A stretch of 64,000 bases of DNA from positions 62,001-126,000 of the forward strand of contig DASUGU010000077.1 of the NCBI GenBank assembly GCA_036273855.1, given 5' to 3'. Shown piece after piece: positions 1-7,297 of this stretch. The translations under genes and the position numbers were made by a program. The notes beneath the pieces were generated by a model. That model saw only the letters and a list, made by a program, of their open reading frames with translations. It was not told the origin of the DNA and did no database searches. Position 1 is the first letter of the stretch. Each line of letters starts with the position of its first letter. The stretch is from DATEPR01 sp036273855. Lineage in GTDB: Bacteria > Actinomycetota > Actinomycetes > Mycobacteriales > Pseudonocardiaceae.

Positions 1-42
1 CGCGAACAGTGGAAATCGGCGATCGGGCGAGGGACGACGACG

Positions 43-1470
43 GTGTGGACGCAGCGCGACCAGATCCAGGCGTACCAGTTCTTGCGCCGCCGCTTGGTCT
101 CCGCGCTGGTCACGGGTGACGCCAACCATCCGACGTCACCCAGTCGGCGGCTGGTGCTCGGCACCATTCTCGGTATCGCGGCCGCCGTGTTGACCGCGGC
201 AGTGTTCGGTGTGATCGGGCTGCTCAATCCGTCCGGTTCGAACGACTGGCAGCAGGGCGGCCAGGTGATCGTGGAACGGGAAACCGGTGCCCGCTACGCG
301 CTGGGCGCGGGCGGCCAACTGGTGCCCGTCCTGAACTACGCGTCCGCGCGGCTCTACGTCGGGGGCAACGGCGACCAGACGGTCACCGTCTCGGCGAGCA
401 CGCTGCGTGGCGCGCCGCGCGGCCAGATGGTCGGCATCCCCGGCGCGCCCGACTCGCTGCCGGCCACGGATTCCTTGTCCGACAACACGTTCACCAGTTG
501 CACCCGCACCCCGGGCGACCGCCCGGCCTCCTCACCGCCGGTGGCCACGGTGATCCTGGGTCCCACCACGCCGGGCGGCCGCGCACTGCCCGGCAACCAG
601 GCGCTGCTGGTCGTGGCGCCATCCGGTGACGACTTCCTGATCACCGCGGGCCACCGGTTCCGCCTGGCCGGCCAGGCGCCGGCCGCCGCGCTCGGTTACG
701 AGGGCGTGCCCACGTTCCGGGTGGCGGAGAACTGGCTGGACACCGTGCCGGTGGGCCGGGATCTCGGACTGGTCGCCGTACCCGGTGCGGGCGCGCCGGG
801 ACCGTCCGTCGGCGGCCGGTCCACCCTGGTCGGCCAGATCCTCACCGACGGCTCCTACTACCTGGTCCAGCGGGACGGTCTGGCGCCGGTCAGCCAGACC
901 GAGGCGCTGCTGGTGCTGGGCGACTCGGCCAACTCGGCGGCCTATCCGGACGGTCGCCAGGCCGCGTTGCCACTCCCGGTGGCCGCACTGGACACCGCGC
1001 CCCGGTCACCGTCGGCCGAGGACACCGCGGGTTATCCGAGGGCGGTGCCCAAGCTGGCGCCCGCCGACCAGAGCACCGTGCTGTGCTCGGTGGGCAACGG
1101 GGACGGTGACGCCCGGATCATGACATCGGCCGGCGTACCGCTGCCGGCAGGCGGTCGTTCCATCAGCGTGGACCAGCGAACCGACGACCGGGTCGCCGAC
1201 GAGGTGTTCGTGCCGCCGGGCACCGGAGCGCTGCTGCGCCAACAGGTCGGCGGCGGCCAGCCCGGGCCGGAGTACCTGGTGACCGACACGGGCATGAAGT
1301 ACCCGGTGCCGACCGCGGCGGACGTCACCGCGCTCGGGTACGGGAACGTGCCCGCCACCCCGGTGGCCGGCACGGTGCTCGACCTGCTGCCGCAGGGACC
1401 GAGCCTGGACATCGCGGCGGCACGGCAACTGGCCCCCGGTGGTGACGTGCCCGGCGGTGGTGCCCGGTGA
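43..1470 (+). CDS. eccB: Type VII secretion protein EccB
   Basis: EccB is a membrane-anchored core subunit of the ESX/type VII secretion machinery, with most of the protein outside the cytoplasmic membrane. The 475-residue product has the family's N-terminal signature (QIQAYQFLRRRLVSAL), one membrane segment at about residues 37-61, and a long extracytoplasmic region. That region has two widely spaced cysteines (FTSCTRTPGD and STVLCSVGNG) expected to form a disulfide. Length is normal for EccB. The start is GTG at 43, preceded by a GAGGGA-like ribosome site. The stop overlaps the next gene (GTGA), implying translational coupling. The rest of any ESX locus would lie left of the window, so its type cannot be judged. 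Confidence 0.93.
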   Translation: MWTQRDQIQAYQFLRRRLVSALVTGDANHPTSPSRRLVLGTILGIAAAVLTAAVFGVIGLLNPSGSNDWQQGGQVIVERETGARYALGAGGQLVPVLNYASARLYVGGNGDQTVTVSASTLRGAPRGQMVGIPGAPDSLPATDSLSDNTFTSCTRTPGDRPASSPPVATVILGPTTPGGRALPGNQALLVVAPSGDDFLITAGHRFRLAGQAPAAALGYEGVPTFRVAENWLDTVPVGRDLGLVAVPGAGAPGPSVGGRSTLVGQILTDGSYYLVQRDGLAPVSQTEALLVLGDSANSAAYPDGRQAALPLPVAALDTAPRSPSAEDTAGYPRAVPKLAPADQSTVLCSVGNGDGDARIMTSAGVPLPAGGRSISVDQRTDDRVADEVFVPPGTGALLRQQVGGGQPGPEYLVTDTGMKYPVPTAADVTALGYGNVPATPVAGTVLDLLPQGPSLDIAAARQLAPGGDVPGGGAR

Positions 1471-2159
1471 CCGGCACCGAATCCGTCGAACCGGACAGCG
1501 TGCAACTGCCGCCGGCCGGTCGCATCCTCGTGGGGGTCGTCGAGGACCACCCGCTGTACCGGGCCGCCGTGGCCAGGGTGCTGGAGGAGACGGCGGACAT
1601 GGAACTGGGCGTCGTCGCCGACTCGGTGGCCCGGTTCGCCGCCGGCCGGCAGCGGCCCGGCGTCGTGGTGCTGGACCTGAAGCTGCGCGGCATCGGGGAT
1701 GCCGCCGCGGTCATGGAAGTGGTCCGGATGGGCCACCGGGTGCTGGTGGTGTCCGCCGCCGCCGGCCAGTCCGAAGTGCTCGGCGCGATCGCGGCCGGTG
1801 CGCGCGGCTACCTGTCCAAGGACGCGGACGCCGCGGAGATCCTGCGGGCCATCCGGTCGATCGCGGCCGGCAACAGTTACGTGTCGCCGATGCTGGCGGC
1901 GTTCGTGCTCGACTCGTCGCGGGAACGGCAGGCCGGTCCGAAGATCGAGTTGTCCGCACAGGAGCGGCGGGTGCTGTCGCTGGTGGCCGCGGGGGAGCGG
2001 GACGCGGACATCGCCGAGGAGATGGCGATCAGCATCCGTACCGTACGGTCCTATTTGGACCGCATAAGGGACAAGACGGGACGGCGGCGGCGCCCGGAGC
2101 TGACCCGCTTCGCCATCGAGGAGGGCATCGCCCACCAGCCGCCCGGCCCGGTCGGCTGA
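1467..2159 (+). CDS. LuxR/NarL-family response regulator
   Basis: A two-component response regulator of 230 residues: an N-terminal receiver domain (about residues 20-135) and a C-terminal LuxR-type HTH (about 160-220). The receiver keeps the acidic pocket (VVEDH), the phospho-acceptor aspartate in VVLDLKLRG and the lysine in YLSKDA, so it looks phosphorylatable. The HTH reads ELSAQERRVLSLVAAGERD then IAEEMAISIRTVRSYLDRI. GTG at 1467 overlaps the eccB stop, so the two are co-translated. No histidine kinase is encoded nearby. Control of the secretion locus is suggested only by position. Confidence 0.88.
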   Translation: MTGTESVEPDSVQLPPAGRILVGVVEDHPLYRAAVARVLEETADMELGVVADSVARFAAGRQRPGVVVLDLKLRGIGDAAAVMEVVRMGHRVLVVSAAAGQSEVLGAIAAGARGYLSKDADAAEILRAIRSIAAGNSYVSPMLAAFVLDSSRERQAGPKIELSAQERRVLSLVAAGERDADIAEEMAISIRTVRSYLDRIRDKTGRRRRPELTRFAIEEGIAHQPPGPVG

Positions 2160-2258
2160 CGCCGGCACAGCGAACTCACAGCCGCTTTCACGGACCCTTC
2201 TCAGACTGTCGTCGTATACAGGGGTGGTTGGTTCGTTCTCCTGGAAGGCGGCCGGATC

Positions 2259-2495
2259 GTGCGCTACCCATCACGTGACCCTCGCGCGGTGCGGGCCGAT
2301 GGCAGGCGGCGGGTGCAGACCGTCACCACCTGGACGGCCGCGGGCTCCCTGGTCGCGGCCGCCGCACTGGCCGCCGTCCTGGCACACGGCACCGCCTCGG
2401 CGCGGCAGAACGCGACGAACGACCAGTTGCAGACGCCGGACAGCCCGCCGTCGGTGACCGACCTGGGCCCGGACGTCGGATCGGGCGGGTCATGA
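2259..2495 (+). CDS. Small single-pass membrane or exported protein, first gene of redox operon
   Basis: A 78-residue protein of unknown family. It has a basic N-terminus (about residues 1-20), one hydrophobic segment (about 25-45), and a short polar tail rich in Asp, Pro, Ser and Thr outside the membrane. It begins with GTG at 2259, ten bases after a GGAAGG ribosome site, and its end overlaps the ApbE gene (ATGA at 2492). Position at the head of an electron-transfer operon suggests an accessory or anchor role. It lacks the S/T-G-A-T/S flavinylation motif of FMN-binding domains, so it is not an evident ApbE substrate. A TATACA hexamer at 2215-2220 could be part of the operon promoter. Confidence 0.6.
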   Translation: MRYPSRDPRAVRADGRRRVQTVTTWTAAGSLVAAAALAAVLAHGTASARQNATNDQLQTPDSPPSVTDLGPDVGSGGS

Positions 2496-3403
2496 CCAGC
2501 CTGGACACGGCGTTCCTCGCGCTGGGCACCACGGCGTCGGTCCTGGTGACCGATGCCGGAACGCGGGCCGACGCCGAGCGGTTGCTGCGTGAGGACATCG
2601 CGGCGATCGACGCGGCGTGCAGCCGGTTCCGGCCGGACTCCGAGCTGACCTGGTTGCACGAGAACGCGGGCACCGAGGTGACGGTCAGTCCGTTGCTGGC
2701 CGACGCCATCGGCGTGGCGCTGCGGGCCGGTCGGCTGACCGGCGGGCTGGTCGATCCGACCGTCGGCAGTGCCGTCGTCGGCCTGGGCTACGACCGCGAC
2801 TTCACCGCACTGGCCGCCGACGACCCGAGGCCCGCCCCGCCACCGCGCCCGGCGCCCGGCTGGTGGCGGGTGTCGTTCGATCTGGCGGACCGGCGGCTTC
2901 TGCTGCCCAGGACGGTTCGGCTGGATCTGGGCGCGACCGCGAAGGCCATGGCGGCGGACCGGTCGGCGGCGCGGATCGCCGCAGCACTGGGTTGCGGTGT
3001 GCTGGTCAGCCTCGGCGGAGACGTGGCGGTGGGCGGCGCGGCACCGGACGGGGGCTGGCGGATCGGCATCGGGGACGACCACCGGGTGGCCGGCGTCGAC
3101 CCGGACGTCGTGGTGACGGTCGATGCCGGCGGGCTGGCCACGTCGAGCACGACGTGCCGCACCTGGCGGCGCGGTGGCCGGACCGTGCACCACATCGTCG
3201 ACCCGCGCACCGGCGACACGGCCGACCCGGCATGGCGCACGGTGAGCGTGGCCGCGGCGACCTGCGTGGACGCGAACACGGCCAGCACGGCGGCGATCGT
3301 GCTCGGCCGGTCGGCGCCCGGCTGGCTGGGCGACGCGGGCCTGCCGGCCAGATTGGTGTGCGCCAAGGGCAACGTGCTCACGGTCGCGGGCTGGCCGGCA
3401 TGA
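2492..3403 (+). CDS. apbE: ApbE-family FAD:protein FMN transferase
   Basis: ApbE enzymes transfer FMN from FAD onto a Thr/Ser of extracytoplasmic redox proteins, using Mg2+. The 303-residue product has the family motifs in order: CSRFRPDSEL near the N-terminus, GGLVDPTVG, VRLDLGATAKAMAAD, LVSLGGDVAVGG, VDAGGLATSS, HHIVDPRTG and a metal-site segment ATCVDANTAS. No signal peptide is visible, unlike many exported ApbE proteins, so it may act in the cytoplasm. It overlaps both neighbours by ATGA. Being flanked by a membrane cytochrome and a NuoF-like flavoprotein supports a role in assembling a flavin electron carrier, but no covalent-FMN target is recognisable in the operon. Confidence 0.9.
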   Translation: MTSLDTAFLALGTTASVLVTDAGTRADAERLLREDIAAIDAACSRFRPDSELTWLHENAGTEVTVSPLLADAIGVALRAGRLTGGLVDPTVGSAVVGLGYDRDFTALAADDPRPAPPPRPAPGWWRVSFDLADRRLLLPRTVRLDLGATAKAMAADRSAARIAAALGCGVLVSLGGDVAVGGAAPDGGWRIGIGDDHRVAGVDPDVVVTVDAGGLATSSTTCRTWRRGGRTVHHIVDPRTGDTADPAWRTVSVAAATCVDANTASTAAIVLGRSAPGWLGDAGLPARLVCAKGNVLTVAGWPA

Positions 3404-3954
3404 ACCAGCCGATCCTGTGGTACGCCAGCCGGGCTACCGGGCTGATCGCGTTGCTGCTGTTCACGGCGTCCGTGGTGCTGGGGGCGTTGGGCGGCGGGCG
3501 GTACGTGAGCGTGCGGTGGCCGCGGTTCGCGCTGGCCGCCGTGCACCGCAACGTGTCGTTGCTGGCCGTCGTCTTCCTCGCGGTGCACATCACCACCGCG
3601 ATCGTCGACCCGTTCGCCGGCATCGGCTGGCTGGACGCGATCGTGCCGTTCCGGTCGGCGTACTCCCCGTTCTGGCTCGGCCTGGGCGCGGTGGCGACCG
3701 ACCTGACGATCGCGATCATGGTGACCAGCCTGCTGCGGCCACGGGTGAACGTGCGGGTGTGGCGGTGGATCCACTGGGCCAGTTACGCCTGCTGGCCGCT
3801 GGCCGTCGTGCACGGCATCGGCACCACGCCGGCCGACATCAAGATGGGCTGGGTACTGGTGGTCAACCTGGTGTGCGTGCTGGCCGTGCTGGTCGCGGTC
3901 GGCTGGCGGGCCGGCACCCGCCATCCGGACACCGTGGCGAGGGCGCTCCGGTGA
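3400..3954 (+). CDS. Ferric-reductase-like transmembrane cytochrome b
   Basis: An integral membrane protein of 184 residues with about five to six helices (approximately 12-30, 45-65, 92-110, 122-140, 150-168). It carries two intramembrane histidine pairs spaced as in ferric-reductase/MsrQ-type cytochromes: His49/His63 and His125/His138. Two b hemes would bridge the pairs, passing electrons across the membrane. There is no attached FAD/NAD domain, so electrons must come from a separate protein, plausibly the NuoF-like product and ferredoxin encoded next. I chose ATG 3400 because it overlaps the apbE stop and leaves out a spurious upstream extension. The stop overlaps the next start (GTGA). 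Confidence 0.85.
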   Translation: MNQPILWYASRATGLIALLLFTASVVLGALGGGRYVSVRWPRFALAAVHRNVSLLAVVFLAVHITTAIVDPFAGIGWLDAIVPFRSAYSPFWLGLGAVATDLTIAIMVTSLLRPRVNVRVWRWIHWASYACWPLAVVHGIGTTPADIKMGWVLVVNLVCVLAVLVAVGWRAGTRHPDTVARALR

Positions 3955-5162
3955 CCCGCCTGCTCTCGGCGACCGACCGGACGCCCCGCCAGTACCTGCC
4001 CGACCCGTCGACCCTGATCGACATGGTGCGTGCGGCCGGGCTGCGTGGCCGGGGCGGCGCGTGGTTCCCGCTGGCCACCAAGTTGGCCGCCGTCGCCGGG
4101 GCGTCCGGCAGGCGCGGCGCCGCCGTCGTGGCCAACGGTGTGGAGAGTGAACCGGCCAGCCAGAAGGATCACACCCTGCTGGCCCGTGCGCCGCACCTGG
4201 TGCTGGACGGCCTGGCGCTGGCCGCGCACGCGGTCGCGGCCCATGAAGCAGTCCTGTGCGTGCGGCCGGCCGACCCGTTGCTCCCCGGCCTGCGGGCGGC
4301 GATCGCCGAGCGGGCCGATCCGGTGCCGGTCCGGTTGGCCGAGGTGCCGGACCGGTTCGTGGCCAGCGAGGAGACCGCGCTGGTCAACTTCCTGAACACC
4401 GGCGACGCCCGCCCGACCGGGCGGCCGCCGGTGGCCCGCGCGGACGCGCGGCTGCCACCGAAGGGCCTGCGCGGCCGGCCGACGCTGGTCAGCAACGTGG
4501 AGACGTTGGCCCATCTGGCGCTGGTGGGCCGGTGCGGACCGGACTGGTTCCGGTCGGTCGGCGTGCCGAGCGCGCCGGGCACCGCCCTGGTGACGGTCGG
4601 CGGCGCGGTGGCCCGGCCGGGCGTGTACGAGATCGCGCTGGGCATGACCGTGGGCGATCTGCTCGGCGTGGCCGGTGGTGCCGAGCCGGCGGCGGCCGTG
4701 CTGGTCGGCGGTTTCGGCGGGACGTGGCTGGCCATGCCGGGGGCGGGCGAGCTGCGGCTGGCGCCGGACGAGCTGGCCGCCGCCGGTGCCTCGCTGGGCG
4801 TCGGCCTGGTGTTGGCGCTGCCGGCCAGGGTGTGCGGATTGGCGGTGTCCGCGCGGATCGTCCGGTATCTGGCCGGTGAGTCGGCGCGGCAGTGCGGGCC
4901 GTGCATGTTCGGCCTGCCCGCGCTGGCCGAGGACCTGGACGCACTGGCCGGTGGCCGGCCGGTCGACCTGGTCCGGCTGGGCAGGCGGGTCGGACTGGTG
5001 CGCGGCCGGGGCGCGTGCCGGCATCCCGACGGTGCCGTGCGGCAGGCGGCCAGCGCGCTGTCGGTGTTCGCCCATGACGTGGCGGCGCATGCCGCCGGCC
5101 GCCCGTGTGGCGGTGTGGTGTCCGATCCGGGGTTTCCGATCCCGCTGCTGGGGGTGCGATGA
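3951..5162 (+). CDS. NuoF-like NAD(P)H-oxidoreductase flavoprotein (51-kDa subunit family)
   Basis: A 403-residue relative of the complex I NuoF subunit, which takes hydride from NADH onto FMN. The FMN/NADH-binding segment reads RGRGGAWFPLATKL (about 32-45), followed by NGVESEPASQKD (62-73) and PTLVSNVETLAHL (177-189). An SLBB-type domain lies at about 212-260 and an N3-like iron-sulfur region at 309-357. That region has Cys315, Cys318 and Cys356, but alanine (Ala312) where NuoF has its first cluster cysteine, so a classical four-cysteine 4Fe-4S site is incomplete. GTG 3951 overlaps the cytochrome gene. The operon suggests NAD(P)H to flavin to ferredoxin and/or membrane heme electron flow; direction is inferred. 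Confidence 0.85.
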   Translation: MTRLLSATDRTPRQYLPDPSTLIDMVRAAGLRGRGGAWFPLATKLAAVAGASGRRGAAVVANGVESEPASQKDHTLLARAPHLVLDGLALAAHAVAAHEAVLCVRPADPLLPGLRAAIAERADPVPVRLAEVPDRFVASEETALVNFLNTGDARPTGRPPVARADARLPPKGLRGRPTLVSNVETLAHLALVGRCGPDWFRSVGVPSAPGTALVTVGGAVARPGVYEIALGMTVGDLLGVAGGAEPAAAVLVGGFGGTWLAMPGAGELRLAPDELAAAGASLGVGLVLALPARVCGLAVSARIVRYLAGESARQCGPCMFGLPALAEDLDALAGGRPVDLVRLGRRVGLVRGRGACRHPDGAVRQAASALSVFAHDVAAHAAGRPCGGVVSDPGFPIPLLGVR

Positions 5163-5380
5163 CCGAGGGTGGCGGCCGGCTGTCGGTCCGGCCGATCGAG
5201 TGCCGGGCTCACGGCCTGTGCGCGGAGTTGCTGCCGGAACTGATCGAACTGGACGAATGGGGCTATCCGCTGCTGACGGACGGCGCGTCCGCCGACGTGC
5301 CGCCACCGCTGCTGGCGCTCGCGCGGGAGGCCGTCACCGCCTGCCCGACGCTCGCGCTGCGGCTGGACCGAGGCCGCTGA
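5159..5380 (+). CDS. Small ferredoxin, 3Fe-4S type
   Basis: A 73-residue soluble electron carrier. The pattern is C-x5-C near the N-terminus (CRAHGLC) and a C-terminal CP (TACPTLAL). This is the three-cysteine arrangement of the short actinomycete ferredoxins that usually hold a 3Fe-4S cluster and serve P450s and other oxidoreductases. The central cysteine of the usual 4Fe-4S motif is replaced by histidine. ATG 5159 overlaps the NuoF-like stop. As the last gene of the redox operon it is the likely redox partner of the NuoF-like flavoprotein. The stop at 5380 abuts the CsoR operator. Confidence 0.85.
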   Translation: MTEGGGRLSVRPIECRAHGLCAELLPELIELDEWGYPLLTDGASADVPPPLLALAREAVTACPTLALRLDRGR

Positions 5381-5381
5381 C

Positions 5382-5396
5382 TACCCCCCTGGGGTA
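5382..5396. promoter_or_regulatory. CsoR-type copper operator
   Basis: Perfect inverted repeat TACCCC-CCT-GGGGTA directly upstream of csoR, matching the G-tract palindromes known to be bound by CsoR repressors. It overlaps a likely -10 (TATCAT, 5395-5400), so binding would block transcription of csoR: copper-relieved autoregulation is the natural reading. Confidence 0.85.
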
Positions 5397-5429
5397 TCAT
5401 GGCCACCGGTTATCCACCTGGAGGACGGC

Positions 5430-5711
5430 ATGCGAGGCTACACCGAGGACAAGACCGGCTACCTGCGCCGTCTCCGCCGCATCGAGGGCCAGATCCGCGG
5501 TCTGCAGCGGATGGTCGAGGACGACGACTACTGCATCGACATCCTCACCCAGATCTCGGCGGCCACCAAAGCGCTCCAGGCCGTCTCACTGGGACTGTTG
5601 GAACAGCATCTCGGCCACTGCGTCACCGAAGCGGTCACCGAGGGTGGTGACGTGGCCGAAGCGAAGCTGCGCGAGGCCAATGAGGCCATTGCCCGCCTGG
5701 TGAAGTCCTGA
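5430..5711 (+). CDS. csoR: CsoR-family copper-sensing transcriptional repressor
   Basis: All-helical DNA-binding repressor of 93 residues that releases DNA on binding Cu(I). The metal ligands are all present at the family spacing: Cys35, His60 and Cys64 (DYCIDIL and EQHLGHC). The N-terminal RRLRRIEGQIRGLQRM segment is the characteristic first helix. ATG 5430 follows a GGAGG ribosome site. The typical palindromic operator lies 34 bases upstream. No copper ATPase or chaperone gene is adjacent, so its target may be elsewhere on the chromosome or only itself. Confidence 0.94.
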   Translation: MRGYTEDKTGYLRRLRRIEGQIRGLQRMVEDDDYCIDILTQISAATKALQAVSLGLLEQHLGHCVTEAVTEGGDVAEAKLREANEAIARLVKS

Positions 5712-5729
5712 CCTCGACCGCTGCCGGCG

Positions 5730-5757
5730 TGACCGGATTGTGCCCATACCGGTCACA
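5730..5757 (+). terminator. Putative terminator hairpin after csoR
   Basis: Perfect 8-bp inverted repeat GTGACCGG / CCGGTCAC with a 12-base loop, 18 bases after the csoR stop. No T tract follows, as is common in actinomycetes. A protein-binding dyad is the alternative. Confidence 0.45.
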
Positions 5758-6094
5758 CCCCGTGCCACCTGGGCGGATCGGCACCCGGGCGGTGTGATTC
5801 ACCCGGCTCGGGGAGTTCCACTTGGCTGATTCCAGATTAGGCTGGGGCCGCATCGCCAACATACCGAGGGGTCGGCTGGTCCCCCCTGGTCGGGGCGGTG
5901 GGGACCAGCCGCTCGTTTCCCTGGCCAGTCCGGTAAGGGAGCTTTCCGCCGGGGACCGGACGCGCCCAGTGACAGTCCGAAATGGACAATCTCGCCACGG
6001 GATCGGTTCCGATTCGTCAACGACCTTGACGTGGGCACTCCGCGCTGCTCGGATGACATCGTTAGCCTGACGTACGATCCAGGACGGGGTGGTC
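5758..6094. other. Non-coding leader region of the M20 operon with long stem-loop
   Basis: No convincing gene in this stretch. It holds a perfect 11-bp inverted repeat, GGCTGGTCCCC at 5874-5884 and its complement at 5900-5910, around a 15-base loop. It also has a TAGCCT hexamer at 6063-6068 that resembles an actinomycete -10 box. The same hexamer occurs before the PucR gene at 8627-8632. If transcription started upstream of the hairpin it would sit in the leader. If it starts near 6075 the hairpin is a terminator or operator. I could not match a named riboswitch class. Confidence 0.4.
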
Positions 6095-7297
6095 ATGAGC
6101 ATTCGCTCCGACGCCGTTGAGCTCGCACCGGAACTGGTCTCCCTCCGCCGCGCGCTGCATCAGATCCCGGAGATCGGTCTCCAGCTGCCGCTCACCCAGG
6201 AGCGCGTGCTCGCCGCACTCGACGGCCTGCCGCTGGAGATCTCCACCGGCACCGACGTGTCGTCGGTGACCGCCGTGCTGCGCGGCGGCAAGCCGGGTCC
6301 GGCTGTGCTGCTGCGCGGTGACATGGACGCCCTGCCGGTCACCGAGCGCACCGGCTACGACTTCACGTCGAAACACGAGGGCGTCATGCACGCCTGCGGG
6401 CACGACCTGCACACGGCAGGCCTGGTCGGCGCCGCCCGGCTGCTGTCCGCCCGCCGGGCCGAACTGCCCGGTGACGTCGTGTTCATGTTCCAGCCGGGCG
6501 AGGAGGGCTGGGACGGCGCGAGTCACATGATCCGCGAGGGCGTGCTCACCGCCGCCGGCGACCCGGTGGTCGCCGCCTACGGGCTGCACGTGCTGTCCTC
6601 CGACATACCGGCGCACCAGTTCACCGGCCGGCCCGGCCCGCTGATGGCCGCGTCCGACGGCCTGCACGTGCGGGTGGTCGGGGCGGGCGCGCACGGCTCC
6701 CGGCCGGCGGGCGGCCTGGACCCGATCCCGGCCGCGTGCGAGATGGTCACCGCGCTGCAGACCATGGTGACCCGCCGGTTCGACGTGTTCGACCCGGTCG
6801 TGGTGACGGTCGGGATGATCCACGGCGGGACTCGGAAGAACATCATCCCGGACGACGTCACGTTCGAGGCCACCATCCGGTCGTTCTCCCCGCAGGCGCG
6901 GGAGCGGGTCCGGCGCGAGTCGGTGCGGCTGTGCGAGGACATCGCCACCGCGCACGGCATGCGTGCGGAGGTCCGCTACGACGGCGAGTACCCGGTGACG
7001 GTGAACAACGCGGTGCACCACGAGTTCGTCGCGGACACCGTGCGGGACCTGTTCGGCGACGAGCGGTTCACGCTGATGGACAACCCGGAGGCGGGTTCCG
7101 AGGACTTCTCCCGAGTGCTCAACGAGGTGCCCGGCGCGTACATCTTCCTCGGCGCGTCCGAGTCCGACGACCCGGAGACGGCACCGAGCAACCACTCGCC
7201 GCTGGCCACGTTCGACGACGCCGTGCTGCCCGACGGCGCCGCGCTGCTCGCCGAACTCGCCGTGCGGCGGCTCAACCAGGAGGTGGCAGTCGCATGA
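6095..7297 (+). CDS. M20-family metallopeptidase / amidohydrolase
   Basis: A cytoplasmic zinc-dependent hydrolase of 400 residues in the M20D group (N-acyl-amino-acid amidohydrolase, hippurate hydrolase, carboxypeptidase-like). The metal site is visible as HACGHDLH, then PGEEGWDG with the catalytic and ligand glutamates, and a late histidine region AGSEDFS. Typical substrates are N-acylated or N-carbamoyl amino acids, but the sequence does not settle which. ATG 6095 is chosen because AGGACGGGG lies just upstream; GTG 6089 is a less likely alternative. The stop overlaps the amidohydrolase start (ATGA), giving a two-gene hydrolase operon beside a PucR-type regulator. Confidence 0.9.
   Translation: MSIRSDAVELAPELVSLRRALHQIPEIGLQLPLTQERVLAALDGLPLEISTGTDVSSVTAVLRGGKPGPAVLLRGDMDALPVTERTGYDFTSKHEGVMHACGHDLHTAGLVGAARLLSARRAELPGDVVFMFQPGEEGWDGASHMIREGVLTAAGDPVVAAYGLHVLSSDIPAHQFTGRPGPLMAASDGLHVRVVGAGAHGSRPAGGLDPIPAACEMVTALQTMVTRRFDVFDPVVVTVGMIHGGTRKNIIPDDVTFEATIRSFSPQARERVRRESVRLCEDIATAHGMRAEVRYDGEYPVTVNNAVHHEFVADTVRDLFGDERFTLMDNPEAGSEDFSRVLNEVPGAYIFLGASESDDPETAPSNHSPLATFDDAVLPDGAALLAELAVRRLNQEVAVA

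Noticed and set aside
5874..5910. Guanidine or other named riboswitch at the 5.9-kb hairpin
   Set aside because: I compared remembered consensus features and found no match beyond a simple stem-loop.
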